The notes below the pieces were generated by a model that was not told where the DNA came from, did no database searches, and worked only from the letters and a program-made list of their open reading frames with translations. DNA of 40,006 nucleotides from DATFEN01 sp035691285 (GTDB lineage Bacteria; Acidobacteriota; Vicinamibacteria; Fen-336): contig DASSJI010000138.1 of the NCBI GenBank assembly GCA_035691285.1, forward strand, positions 1 through 40,006, given 5' to 3'. This document shows, piece by piece, positions 1 through 9,744 of the stretch (positions are counted from its first letter, which is position 1; every line of letters starts with the position of its first letter). A program made the translations under genes and the position numbers.

Positions 1-172
1 CGCCCAGCTCTGGCATCGCCTCATGAGGCACCACCGCCCCCTCTCCTCAATGAGTGGCGTTTACAGCCCTTCGCCGTCCCTCGTATCCACATCCACCGCC
101 GGCGGGACACCGACGGCTTTCACCACGGACTGCTAGCCTAACGCGGTCCGGTCAGGCGCGGCATGACGGTCG
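1..172. other. Left-edge intergenic stretch, no gene seen
   Basis: I see no credible coding region here. The reading frames that cross it are arginine- and proline-rich antisense products of the neighbouring gene. A 12-base palindrome (GCCTCATGAGGC) lies at 18-29. On the minus strand, just past the stop codon of the beta-propeller gene, an imperfect 7-bp stem can form between 136-142 and 151-157, but it has no T tract. Either could be structure at the 3' end of that gene; neither is convincing as a terminator. Confidence 0.4.
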
Positions 173-3139
173 TCATGGCCGACCCGCGGCTCGGAGCCGC
201 TCGCGGCACTGGGCCAGGAGCTGCCGCTGGGGCTCCGTCGGGGGGGCGTCGGAGCTCTCCAGGTCGGTCTCGAGGGACGCCAGCTCCGCCGCGATCGCCT
301 CGACCGCGGCGGCGTCGACCTTGCGCTCCCGCCGCTCCACGGTCGCGTCGACCGCCCGCTCCAGCGTGGCCACGACCTCGCGCTGGAAGTCCAGGAGCGC
401 GCGCAGCTCCTCGGCCGTCTCCTCGCGGCGCGGGTCCTGGGCGACCGTCAGCGTCTGCCGCAGCGGCTCGCCCGCGCCCAGGATGCGCACCTCGTAGGCG
501 CCGGGCAGCACGAACGGGCCCTGGGGCAGGAGCGGCGTCGGCCGCCCCGGCACGGCGGCGATCGAGTACTCGTACGCGAGGGCTCTCGGCCGCTCGTGGC
601 GGAGGTCCCAGACGAAGCGGTTGTGCCCGCGGCGGGCAGGCAGCGCCGGCGTCGCGGGGCGCCAGAGTTCCGTGAAGTAGGGCTCGGCAGGGAGCGCTTC
701 GGACACGTCGTCGCTCCGGAAGCGGCGGACCACGCCGCCGTCAGGCGCGACGACCTCGAGTGTCATGGGCCCCAGCGGCTCCGAGGGCAGGAAGTAGTCG
801 AGCACGGCTCCGGTGGGGGAGTTCATGGCGCGCGGCTCTTCGGGAGGCAGGGGCGTGTCCTTGTTGTGGTTCGACGCCATCCGATACGCGACGGCCGGGG
901 GCGTGAGGACCGGTGCGCTCGCGAGGGCGTGGGCCTGGAGGTGCCGGAGGGGCGTGACGCCGTCGAGGGCCCAGAGCGCGCGCCCCTGGGTCGCCACGAC
1001 GAGGTCCTCGCCCTTCACGATGAGGTCGTTGATGCCGGTCGTGGGAAGGTTGAGCTGGAGGCTCTGCCAGGTGTCGCCGTCGTCGAAGGAGACGTGGACG
1101 CCGCGGCTGGTGCCAGCGTAGAGCAGGCCCGCCCGCTTCGGGTCCTGCCGCACGACGCCCACCCAGGCTCCGCCGGGCAGGCCGTGGCCGATCTCGGTCC
1201 AGGTCTTGCCGAAGTCGTGGGTGCGCCACGCCAGCGGGTGGAAGTCGTCGAGGCGGTGCCGATCGGCCGCCACGTAGGCCGTGGCAGCGTCGGCGGGAGA
1301 GGCGTTGATGATGTTGACCTTGGTCCAGTCTCCCATGCCGGGCGGCGTCACCTCGGACCAGCTCCCGCCGTCGTCCCGCGTCAGGTGCACGCGCCCGTTG
1401 TCCGTGCCGACCCAGACGAGCCCGTCGGCGGCGGGAGACGGCGCGATGGCGAAGATCACGCCGTAGCCGCAGGCGGTCGCGTCCTCGACGCGGACGTCCC
1501 CTGCGCAGCGGGGCGCGCCCGGCACCGCGCCGGTGAGATCGGGGCTGATCGTCTTCCAGGTGGCGCCACCGTCCCGGGAGCTCCACAGGACCTGCGAGGC
1601 CTGGTAGATCGCGTGGGGCGGCCGGGGCGAGATCGCGAGGGGCGTGATCCAGGAGTAGCGGAAGCTGCCGGGCCGCGGACGCCGCCCGTAGGTCCCGACC
1701 GGCCAGGGCGAGACGTTCTGCACCTGGCCCGTCCTCGCGTCCCACTTGGAGAGGCGGCCGCCCAGGCCCGCCCCGTAGACGAGGTCGGGGTTCCGCGGAT
1801 CGGGCACGTCGCCGTCGCGCTCGTCGCCCCCGACGGGGCGCCAGTCCCGGAACGTGATCTGGCCGTAGTCGCTGCGGATCGGCACCGAGGCGGTGCCGCT
1901 GTCCTGCTGCCCGCTGTAGACGCGGTAGGGGAAGCGGTCGTCGGCGGCCAGCCGGTAGAACTGGCCGGTCGGCTGGTTGTACCAGCTGCTCCAGGTCCTG
2001 CCGCCGTTCAGCGTGACCACGGCGCCCTGGTCCGCGCCTGTGATCATGCGGCGCGGGTCGTGAGGGTCGATCCAGAGGAAGTGGTAGTCGTCGCCGCCCG
2101 GGGCGCCCTTGAAGAAGGAGAACGTCCGGCCGCCGTCCGTCGAGCGGCGCATGGACCGGCCCATCACCCACACCACGTCCGGATCGCGCGGGTCCGTGGT
2201 GACCATGTTCATGTACGACCCCGCCAGGCCGCTGGCGGCGCTGGTCTCGGTCCACGAGTCGCCGCCGTCGTCGCTCCGGTACAGGCCTGCGCCTTTCGGC
2301 GCGTCGATCAGCGCGTAAACGCGGCGCGCGGACGTCCCCGGCCCGACGGCGAGCGCGATCCGCCCGAGCGGCGCGCCGGGCAGGCCGCGGCCCGCCACCG
2401 CGGCCCAGGTCCGGCCGGCGTCACGCGACCTCCAGATGCCGCTGCCGGGTCCGACCGGAGGCTGGAAGTAGTCGAGCCAGGGGTAGCGCCGCACCTGCCA
2501 GAGCGAGGCGTAGACAACGTCCGGCTGCGCGGGATCGGCGGCGAGGTCCACGGCGCCGGTGTCCCGGTTCGTGAACAAGACCCTCCTCCACGTGCGGCCG
2601 CCGTCCCCGGTGCGAAAGACGCCCCGCTCGGGGTTCGGACCGAACACGTGGCCGAGGGCGGCCACCAGTGCGACGTCGGCATCGCGCGGGTCCACCCAGA
2701 TGCGCCCGATGTGCCGCGTGTCGCGCAGCCCCACGTTCTCGAAGCTCGCTCCCGCGTCGGTCGAGCGGTAGACGCCGTCGCCGGCGACGATGTCCCAGCG
2801 CTGGTGGACCTGGCCCGTGCCGACCCAGATCACCTTCGGGTCGCTCGGCGCCAGGACGAGGGCGCCGACCGATGCGCTGCCGTAGCGGTCGAAGAGGGGC
2901 TGCCAGGTCACCCCGGCGTCCTCGGTGCGGAAGACGCCTCCATCCGCCCCGCCGAAGTAGAACGTGGTGTGATTGCCGGGTATGCCGGTGGCGCACAGCG
3001 TCCAGCCCGCCCGGAACGGCCCCAGGAGCCGCCAGCGGAGCTGGTCGTAGGCCTCCTCGGGGAGGGAAGCGCCGAGCGCGGCGGGCACCGCGGCGAGAGC
3101 GATGACGCCGAGCTTCGAGAGCCACGCCGTGGGTCGCAT
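173..3139 (-). CDS. Secreted BNR/VPS10-like beta-propeller protein
   Basis: This 988-residue protein starts with a signal peptide (MRPTAWLSKLGVIALAAVPA, probable cleavage after ALGA), so it is exported. The first roughly 700 residues repeat the BNR/sortilin-type pattern of S-x-D-x-G-x-T-W Asp boxes (for example TEDAGVTWQ, SRDAGRTWA, SDDGGDSWT, SRDGGATWK, SFDDGDTWQ), which fold as a multi-bladed beta-propeller. The last ~250 residues lack these repeats and end in a charged helical tail. Proteins of this layout are often annotated as glycosyl hydrolase or exo-alpha-sialidase, but I see no catalytic signature, so an enzymatic role is not supported. GGAGG sits 6 bases before the ATG and supports the start. 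It appears to be a single-gene unit transcribed away from the ABM-DinB gene. The fold is confident; the function is unknown. Confidence 0.9.
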   Translation of the reverse strand: MRPTAWLSKLGVIALAAVPAALGASLPEEAYDQLRWRLLGPFRAGWTLCATGIPGNHTTFYFGGADGGVFRTEDAGVTWQPLFDRYGSASVGALVLAPSDPKVIWVGTGQVHQRWDIVAGDGVYRSTDAGASFENVGLRDTRHIGRIWVDPRDADVALVAALGHVFGPNPERGVFRTGDGGRTWRRVLFTNRDTGAVDLAADPAQPDVVYASLWQVRRYPWLDYFQPPVGPGSGIWRSRDAGRTWAAVAGRGLPGAPLGRIALAVGPGTSARRVYALIDAPKGAGLYRSDDGGDSWTETSAASGLAGSYMNMVTTDPRDPDVVWVMGRSMRRSTDGGRTFSFFKGAPGGDDYHFLWIDPHDPRRMITGADQGAVVTLNGGRTWSSWYNQPTGQFYRLAADDRFPYRVYSGQQDSGTASVPIRSDYGQITFRDWRPVGGDERDGDVPDPRNPDLVYGAGLGGRLSKWDARTGQVQNVSPWPVGTYGRRPRPGSFRYSWITPLAISPRPPHAIYQASQVLWSSRDGGATWKTISPDLTGAVPGAPRCAGDVRVEDATACGYGVIFAIAPSPAADGLVWVGTDNGRVHLTRDDGGSWSEVTPPGMGDWTKVNIINASPADAATAYVAADRHRLDDFHPLAWRTHDFGKTWTEIGHGLPGGAWVGVVRQDPKRAGLLYAGTSRGVHVSFDDGDTWQSLQLNLPTTGINDLIVKGEDLVVATQGRALWALDGVTPLRHLQAHALASAPVLTPPAVAYRMASNHNKDTPLPPEEPRAMNSPTGAVLDYFLPSEPLGPMTLEVVAPDGGVVRRFRSDDVSEALPAEPYFTELWRPATPALPARRGHNRFVWDLRHERPRALAYEYSIAAVPGRPTPLLPQGPFVLPGAYEVRILGAGEPLRQTLTVAQDPRREETAEELRALLDFQREVVATLERAVDATVERRERKVDAAAVEAIAAELASLETDLESSDAPPTEPQRQLLAQCRERLRAAGRP

Positions 3140-3298
3140 GCGGCCTCCGCCAAAGCCGCCATTGTGCCCGAAGTCCGTGGCGCGAGACGGGAGGGTAGAA
3201 TCGATCCGCCGCGAAGTCGCCCTGAAGGTGCTGCCCGACGGGCACGCGACCGACCCGGTGGCGGCGACGTTCCCGCCGGCGAGTCAGGGAGACGCCCT

Positions 3299-3375
3299 GT
3301 AACCTCCAAGTACGACTTGACAGGTTCACACGGAACTCGTAGCTTGTAACCATCCATTTTAGATTCAGAGGTTAC
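3299..3375. promoter_or_regulatory. Inverted repeat flanking the ABM-DinB promoter
   Basis: GTAACCTC at 3299-3306 and its exact reverse complement GAGGTTAC at 3368-3375 bracket the predicted promoter. A third partial copy, GTAACC, lies at 3346-3351 just after the -10 box. The arrangement would suit a regulator binding on both sides of the promoter, but it could be chance. Confidence 0.3.
3317..3345 (+). promoter_or_regulatory. Sigma-70-type promoter of the ABM-DinB gene
   Basis: A perfect -35 TTGACA at 3317-3322 is followed after 17 bases by TAGCTT (3340-3345), a weak -10. The ATG lies at 3387, after a GAGGAGG ribosome site at 3377-3383. The same TTGACM-N17-TAnnnT layout occurs before the cyclase (16111) and the bcsC-like gene (22710). 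Confidence 0.5.
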
Positions 3376-3386
3376 GAGGAGGCAGG

Positions 3387-4154
3387 ATGATCGCGAGGGT
3401 TTGGGACGGCGCCACCGAGGCGGGGCGCGGAGACGAGTACACGGAGTACCTGCGCCGGACAGGGGTCGCCGATTGCGCGTCCACCGAGGGGAACCGCGGG
3501 GTCTACGTGCTGCGGAGCGTCGCGGACGGCCAGGCGCGCTTTCGCTTCGTGTCGCTGTGGGACTCCATGGATAGCGTCCGCCGCTTTGCCGGCGCCGAGC
3601 CCGAGAAGGCGCGCTACTACCCGGAGGACGAGCGCTTCCTGCGGACCTTGACGCCCCAGGTCGAGCACTACGAGGTCGCGATCGCCGCGCAGCCCCAGGG
3701 GGAGGCTGCCGTCCTCGCCGATGAGCTCCGGCGCCTCTGGCATGGAGACGCTTGGCACGGACCCGCCCTGGCCCAGCTGCTCGGGGACGTCTCGGCGGAC
3801 GCGGCCTCGGCGCGCGTGGTCTCCGGCGCTCACACGATCTGGGAGCTCGTGCTCCACGTCGGAGCGTGGACGGACGTCTTCCGCCGCCGGCTCGACGGCG
3901 AAGCGGTCGAGGAGCCCGAGGAAGGAGACTTCCCGGAGGCGCCGGCGCCGTCAGCCGAGGCCTGGGCCGAGGCCCGGGCCCGCTGCGAGCGCATCCACGA
4001 GGGCATGGCGGAGCGCGTCGCGCGTCTGTCCGGCGCCGAGCTCGACGCGGGCACGCCCGGCCGTCCCTATTCGGTGCGGTCCCTCGTGCGCATGGCGATC
4101 CGCCACGTCGTGTACCACAGCGGCCAGATCGGCCTCTTGAAGAGAGGCCGCTGA
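3387..4154 (+). CDS. ABM-like domain fused to a DinB domain
   Basis: This 255-residue protein joins two small domains. Residues 1 to about 100 resemble the dimeric alpha/beta-barrel antibiotic biosynthesis monooxygenase (ABM) fold, with the FRFVSLWDSMDSVRRFAG and EHYEV strands. Residues from about 110 form a DinB-type four-helix bundle with the expected metal-ligand histidines in ELVLHVGAW and in RHVVYHSGQIGLLKR. DinB proteins are often thiol- or metal-dependent transferases; no substrate can be named here. The strong GAGGAGG ribosome site 3 bases before the ATG fixes the start. The gene is monocistronic, ends 3 bases before the convergent diguanylate cyclase, and has a good promoter. Two stand-alone DinB proteins occur elsewhere in the window (13300 and 35207). 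The DinB call is confident, the ABM call moderate. Confidence 0.85.
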   Translation: MIARVWDGATEAGRGDEYTEYLRRTGVADCASTEGNRGVYVLRSVADGQARFRFVSLWDSMDSVRRFAGAEPEKARYYPEDERFLRTLTPQVEHYEVAIAAQPQGEAAVLADELRRLWHGDAWHGPALAQLLGDVSADAASARVVSGAHTIWELVLHVGAWTDVFRRRLDGEAVEEPEEGDFPEAPAPSAEAWAEARARCERIHEGMAERVARLSGAELDAGTPGRPYSVRSLVRMAIRHVVYHSGQIGLLKRGR

Positions 4155-4157
4155 AGC

Positions 4158-6158
4158 TCAGGCGGGGCGGGTCGGGGACGCGTCCAGGCTGGCTGCTGTG
4201 ACCGGCATGCCCACGGTCAAGGTCTGCGAGCAGACCTGGTTTCGCCCGGCGGACTTGGCCACGTACAGGCGCTCGTCGGCGATCCGCAGGAGGACCTTCT
4301 CGTCGGCCGCGTCCTCGGGAGCCGTGGCCACACCGATGGAGACCGTGACGACGCCCACGCCTGCGACGGTCGACCCGTTCAAGTCGGCGCGGATGCGCTC
4401 GGCCGCGTGCGCGGCGCCCTCGCGGCTCGTGTCGGGCAGGAGGAGGGCGAACTCCTCACCGCCGAGGCGCGCCGCCACGTCGGTCTCGCGGCGGCCGCGC
4501 TTCAGCGCCTCGGCCACATGGCGGATGGCGGCGTCCCCCGCCGGGTGCCCGTAGGTGTCGTTGATCCGCTTCAAGTGGTCGACGTCGACCATCACGAGGG
4601 CCACGGGCTTGGCGGTGCGTCGCATCCGCGCCATCTCGTTGCGGATCGCCTCCGCGAAGCGCCGCCGGTTGGCGAGGCCCGTCAGGTCGTCCGAGGAGGC
4701 GAGCTGCGAGAGCTGCGTGAACAGCCGTGCGTTGTCCACGCCCAGGGCGAGCTGCTGTGCCAGCTCGAGCAGGAAGTCCACGTGGGCCGTCGTCACGTTC
4801 ATCGGGCGGCCCAGGTTGGCGAGGTGCACCGCGCCGAGCAGCTCGTCACGGCAGATCATGGGCAGCACCAGGACTGCGCTGGTTCCCACGTGCGGCGAGA
4901 GCCCCGCAGCCGCCGGCCCCTGGGGGACGACCACGGGCTTCCCGTCGAACAGGGCCGCGAGCGGGTCGGCCGCGAAGCTGAGGGTGTGCTCTCGGACCGC
5001 GACCGCCTCCTCGGGCGACGTTCCCGCGTCGCTCACCGGCTGGAGGATCGTCGTGCGGGGCCGTCGCAGGTACAGGACGGCGCGGTCGGCCTCGGACACC
5101 TCCAGGACCTCCGGGGCGGCGGCCTGGAGCAGCGCCTCCGGCTTGTGGCTCGTGACGGCGAGGCGCGTGACCCGCGCCAGGGCGGCCGCGCGCGCCCGCG
5201 CCTGCCGCTCGCGCCGGATCACGGTCCCGACCTCCAGGAAGAGCGCGGCGTTGTCGGCGAAGGCGGCCACCCGCTGGCTCTCGGCCGAGGCGGGCGCATG
5301 GCCCGGCTCGAAGACGACGACGAGGGCGCCGACGGCCTCGGCGTGCACGGTCAGGGGAGCGATGAGCATCGGACCGCGCAGCCCGGGCAGCCCGAGCCGA
5401 TCGAGGAAGGCCGGCGCCTGGGGCACCTCGACGACGTCGTGGCGCAGCAGGGCCTCGCGCAGGGTTCCCGCCGCGTCCAGGGAGATCTCGACCTCCGGCT
5501 CGCCGCCGCGAGAGGCGATCACCCGGAGCCGCTCGCCGTCGCGGATGAGCGCCGCGGCGCCCTCGTAGCGGACGACGCGCCACATGTGGTCCAGGAGCGT
5601 CGCGAGCGCGCTGCTGTCCGACGCTGCCGCCACGATCGCCTGGGAGACCTCACGCAGGCTCTGGTTGAGGACCCGGCGATCGTGCTCGAGCGCGTAGAGC
5701 TGCAGGTTCTCGATGGTGACCGCCGCGGCCCCCGCCAGGGCGACGAGCGTCCGGGCATCCTCCTCGGTGAACGGCGTGGGCTTGTTGACCGCGTAGAGGA
5801 GCCCGAGGATCTTGCCGCCGCGGCGCACCGGCACCGTGAGGATCGAGCGCACGCCTCGCTCGCGCACCGACGGCTCGTAGAGGGGATCGCTGGAGGCGTC
5901 GTTGCAGACGTAGGGCTCCCCGGTGTCGAGGACGCGTCGCGAAGCGGGGGAGGGATCGAAGCGGTAGCGGGGCACCGCCTGCTCGGGTCCGTCGTAACGC
6001 GGCTTGCGGGCGATCAAGTGGCCCGTGGCGGCGTCGTACAGCGCCAGCCCGCAGGACTCGGCGCCCACTGCCGCCGCCGCGCTCCGCACGACGTTCTCGT
6101 AGTTCTCCCCGACGTCTTCGCGGAGGAGCAGGAGGGAGGAGACGTCTTCCGCCTTCAT
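4158..6158 (-). CDS. GAF-domain diguanylate cyclase (GGDEF)
   Basis: This 666-residue protein has no membrane segment. It contains about three GAF-like sensory domains (roughly residues 15-165, 170-310 and 325-480) and a C-terminal GGDEF domain. The active-site motif is GGEEF near residue 566, preceded by RETD five residues upstream, which fits the product-inhibition I-site. The cyclase is therefore probably active and feedback-controlled, making c-di-GMP from GTP in response to a ligand bound in the cytoplasm. The start ATG has a weak GGGG about 9 bases upstream. It lies 76 bases downstream of the cytochrome gene on the same strand and may be the last gene of that operon. c-di-GMP is the ligand of PilZ domains such as those in the BcsA of this window, but a direct link is inference. 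Confidence 0.93.
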   Translation of the reverse strand: MKAEDVSSLLLLREDVGENYENVVRSAAAAVGAESCGLALYDAATGHLIARKPRYDGPEQAVPRYRFDPSPASRRVLDTGEPYVCNDASSDPLYEPSVRERGVRSILTVPVRRGGKILGLLYAVNKPTPFTEEDARTLVALAGAAAVTIENLQLYALEHDRRVLNQSLREVSQAIVAAASDSSALATLLDHMWRVVRYEGAAALIRDGERLRVIASRGGEPEVEISLDAAGTLREALLRHDVVEVPQAPAFLDRLGLPGLRGPMLIAPLTVHAEAVGALVVVFEPGHAPASAESQRVAAFADNAALFLEVGTVIRRERQARARAAALARVTRLAVTSHKPEALLQAAAPEVLEVSEADRAVLYLRRPRTTILQPVSDAGTSPEEAVAVREHTLSFAADPLAALFDGKPVVVPQGPAAAGLSPHVGTSAVLVLPMICRDELLGAVHLANLGRPMNVTTAHVDFLLELAQQLALGVDNARLFTQLSQLASSDDLTGLANRRRFAEAIRNEMARMRRTAKPVALVMVDVDHLKRINDTYGHPAGDAAIRHVAEALKRGRRETDVAARLGGEEFALLLPDTSREGAAHAAERIRADLNGSTVAGVGVVTVSIGVATAPEDAADEKVLLRIADERLYVAKSAGRNQVCSQTLTVGMPVTAASLDASPTRPA

Positions 6159-6234
6159 CGCTGGGACCCCAATCAGATCTCGAAAGCCGGGCGGCCGTCA
6201 AACACGTCCGCCCGTTTGCCGTCCCAGCCGACGT

Positions 6235-6891
6235 TCAGTGCTTGCCCGCCTCCAGCGCGACGCCCTTGCGCGTCGAGAGGATGTAGGCCTCGACGGCGCG
6301 CAGGTTCGGATCGTTCTCGGGCAGCGGCTTTCCCTTCATGGGGTTCTCGATGCACCAGTTGATCATGTCGCGCAGCAGGGCGACCTTCTTCGTCTGGACT
6401 TGGAACTTCGGGTAGGTCTCGGGATGCGTGTTGCTGCCGTCGGGATGGCACATGTCGCAGGAGATGCCGATCGTCCCGCCCAGGGCCTTGGCATTATGGA
6501 AGGCCTTGTAGCCGTCCTCGATCAGCTTCTTCTCCTCGCGTCCCCAGAGCACCTTGTCCCGCGCCGTGAACTTGGTCGGCTGCCCGGGCTCCTCCGCCGC
6601 AGGGGCCGGCACGGCGGCCGCCGCGGCGCCGGGCGCCTCGGCCTCGCGCATCCAGGCCGCCCAGCGCACCTCGCCCTCGCTCCTCCGCCACACCTGCATC
6701 ATCTCCTGCGCGACGGCGCGGGCGCGCTCGGGAGGCATTTCCTCGCCGGGCCTGAGGCCCGGCACGGTCATCGCGCTCTCGCCGTCGCAGAGCGACACGC
6801 TCACGCCTTCGTCGGCGCGGACCGCCGGCAGGAGCAAGGCGCCGCAGAGCGCCGAGGCGGCCAGCAGCGAACGGAATGCCTTTCGAGTCAT
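6235..6891 (-). CDS. Periplasmic mono-haem c-type cytochrome
   Basis: This 218-residue protein has a signal peptide (MTRKAFRSLLAASALCGALL, cleavage near VRA-DE) and one haem c motif, CDMCH, near residue 145. After the haem come helices with two methionines as possible distal ligands (LLRDMINWC and ENPMKGKPL). The tail NDPNLRAVEAYILSTRKG is typical of class I / SoxA-like cytochromes. An Ala/Pro-rich linker near residues 85-105 separates an N-terminal segment I do not recognise. The ATG is 9 bases after the stop of the metallophosphoesterase, so the two are co-transcribed with the peroxidase upstream. An electron-carrier role for the peroxidase is plausible but inferred from position only. Confidence 0.85.
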   Translation of the reverse strand: MTRKAFRSLLAASALCGALLLPAVRADEGVSVSLCDGESAMTVPGLRPGEEMPPERARAVAQEMMQVWRRSEGEVRWAAWMREAEAPGAAAAAVPAPAAEEPGQPTKFTARDKVLWGREEKKLIEDGYKAFHNAKALGGTIGISCDMCHPDGSNTHPETYPKFQVQTKKVALLRDMINWCIENPMKGKPLPENDPNLRAVEAYILSTRKGVALEAGKH

Positions 6892-6900
6892 GGCTAGCCC

Positions 6901-8003
<1,103 letters not shown>

Positions 8004-8007
<4 letters not shown>

Positions 8008-9125
8008 TTCCCTCCCTCCTTCCGGGTGGGATCCTGAAGCTCGGCGCGGGTGGGGGAGCCGGCCCCCTGCCCGGTGAGCGATTCCATGAACGCGACCAGA
8101 TCCTTCTTCTCGTCCTCTGTCAGCTTCAGCGGCACGATCCCGCCGTCCAGGTACGGGTTCGGCTCGCCGCCCTTGTCGTAGAAGGCCACGACGTCGAGGA
8201 GCGTCTTCTCGCTGCCGTCGTGCATGTAGGGCGGGCTCAGCGCCACGTCCCGGAGCCCGGGCGTCTTGAAGGCGCCGATGTCCTTGGGCTGCCGCGTCAC
8301 GACGTAGCGGCCGAGCTCGGTGAAGTCCGGATGGAACGCGAGCTTCTGGGGATCGCTCTCCGCCGCGGCCTGGCGCGCGAGTGCGCCGAAGTCGCGCCCC
8401 TTGGCCGCCACCCCGATGTTGTGGAACTTGTTGTCCGAGAAGTTGGGCGTGGCGTCGCCGAACGGATGGCAGGTGTTGCAGCGTGCCTTGCCGTTCCAGA
8501 GCGCCCAGCCGCGCTGGGCCGAATCCGAGAGCGCGGACTTGTCGCCCGCCATGAAGCGGTCGAAGGGCGAATCGCCGCTGACGACGGTGCGCTCGAAGCT
8601 CGCGATCGCCGCGGCCACGTCGTCGATCGTGACGTCGCGGCCGAAGACCTCTCGGAACTCCGCGGCGTAGTCGGGAGCGGCCTTGAGGGTCGCGACCACG
8701 GCGTCGTGGCTGTCGGCCGCCATTTCGACGGGGTTGGTCATGGGCCCCTTGGATTGCTCTTCGAGGCTTCCGGCCCGCCCGTCCCAGAACTGGAATTCGT
8801 TGAAGACCGCGTTCAGGACCGTGGGGGCGTTGCGGGCGCCCTTCTTGCCGCCGACGCCCTCCGAGACCCGCTTTCCGTCGGAGAAGCCGTGGGCGGGATC
8901 GTGGCAGCTGGCGCACGACACGGTCCCGTCCTTCGAGAGGCGCTTGTCGAAGAAGAGCTTGCGCCCGAGCGCGACTTTTTCGGCGCTCAGGGGGTTCTCG
9001 GGAGGCACGAGCAGCTCCCAGAGATCCTTGGGCAGGCCGCGCGGCCAGGTGTCCGCGGCCCGCAGCGCGGCGGCCAGGGACACGAGCCCGCAGGCGGCCG
9101 CCACGACGACATGGGTCCGCATCAT
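8004..9125 (-). CDS. Di-haem cytochrome c peroxidase (MauG/CcpA family)
   Basis: This 373-residue periplasmic protein has a signal peptide (MMRTHVVVAAACGLVSLAAA, cleavage near LRA-AD) and two haem c motifs, CASCH in the N-terminal half and CNTCH in the C-terminal half. Family blocks surround them: ALGRKLFFDKRLS, GRNAPT-like (GARNAPTVLN), FWDGRAGSLE and TPGLRDVALSPPYMHDG. Such enzymes reduce H2O2 with electrons from small cytochromes, or oxidise other substrates in the MauG branch. It is the first gene of a minus-strand operon with the metallophosphoesterase (4-base overlap) and the cytochrome. Its start is 61 bases from the divergent ECF sigma gene, so the two may share control. Confidence 0.95.
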
Positions 9126-9139
9126 CGCCGGTACAACAA

Positions 9140-9167
9140 CCGAGGCCGCGGTTTATTCCAGCCTCGG
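9140..9167. promoter_or_regulatory. Inverted repeat in the peroxidase/ECF sigma divergent gap
   Basis: CCGAGGC (9140-9146) and GCCTCGG (9161-9167) form a perfect 7-base inverted repeat with a 14-base centre, in the middle of the 61-base gap between the two divergent genes. It is a candidate operator or a mirrored promoter element for both units. The evidence is positional only. Confidence 0.35.
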
Positions 9168-9186
9168 GACGAAAGGGAGGCGTCCG

Positions 9187-9744
9187 TTGTTATGCTGTCG
9201 TGGGGCGCAGCGCTTGCACCATGACCTTGACGAGGACTTCCGCGCGGCGGCGGTGGCCTGCCTGGACGGGCTCTACGGGTTCGCCCTGGCTCTCAGCCGC
9301 GACCGCGGCGCAGCCGAGGACCTCGTCCAGGAAACCTACGTGCGCGCCCTCGCGGCCCGCCGGAGGGCGAGCCCCGGCGAGAACCTGCGCGGCTGGCTGT
9401 TCACGATCCTCCGCAACATCTGGAAGAACGAACGGCGCCGCCGGCGCCCCGAGGCCGTCGATGACGTGGACAGCATCGCCACGGCTCCGGGGGTCGCCGA
9501 TCCCGAGACCGCCCTCGACCGCCGAGAGCTGCGCGAGCGTCTCAGCCAGGCCCTCGACGGGCTGCCCGGGCCCTTCCGCGAGGTCGTGATGCTGCGGTGC
9601 GTCCTCGGCTTCAGCTATCAGGAGGTGGCCGGGATCGTCGGGTGCCCCGCGGGAACGGTGATGAGCCGTCTCGCCCGCGCCCGGGCCCAGCTGCGCCGGA
9701 GCCTCGACGCCACGAACGGCGCCGGCCCGGGGGGGAGCGCGTGA
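9187..9744 (+). CDS. ECF RNA polymerase sigma factor
   Basis: This is a sigma-70 family ECF factor of about 185 residues. Region 2 is visible as GYxFALALSRDRGAAEDLVQETYVRAL and GENLRGWLFTILRN; region 4 as LPGPFREVVMLRCVLGFSYQEVA and CPAGTVMSRLARARAQLRR. There is no ATG in frame. I chose the TTG at 9187 because AAAGGGAGG sits six bases upstream; the TTG at 9214 is the alternative. The stop overlaps the GTG of the anti-sigma gene (GTGA), so the pair is translationally coupled. It should redirect RNA polymerase to promoters of its regulon, possibly including the divergent peroxidase operon. The family call is firm; the exact start is not. Confidence 0.9.
   Translation: MLCCRGAQRLHHDLDEDFRAAAVACLDGLYGFALALSRDRGAAEDLVQETYVRALAARRRASPGENLRGWLFTILRNIWKNERRRRRPEAVDDVDSIATAPGVADPETALDRRELRERLSQALDGLPGPFREVVMLRCVLGFSYQEVAGIVGCPAGTVMSRLARARAQLRRSLDATNGAGPGGSA

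Noticed and set aside
136..142. GCCTAAC near the left edge resembling an integron inverse core site
   Set aside because: A degenerate seven-base match with no stem arms or partner of the right spacing; such matches are expected by chance.
173..3139. Annotating the beta-propeller protein as a sialidase or glycosyl hydrolase
   Set aside because: Only structural Asp-box repeats are visible; the catalytic Arg triad and Tyr/Glu pair of sialidases are not evident.
596..3349. A 917-codon open frame on the plus strand, antisense to the beta-propeller gene
   Set aside because: Its product is Arg/Val/Ala/Gly/Asp-rich with no recognisable domain. Very high G+C keeps antisense frames open; the minus-strand product has clear Asp boxes and a signal peptide.
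6159..6234. Hairpin CGGGCGG/CCGCCCG between the cytochrome and diguanylate cyclase genes as a terminator
   Set aside because: The loop is 13 bases and only three T residues follow, so termination is not supported; the genes may be co-transcribed.
4407..6362. A 651-codon plus-strand frame opposite the diguanylate cyclase
   Set aside because: Low-complexity antisense product; the minus strand encodes an unambiguous GAF-GGDEF protein.
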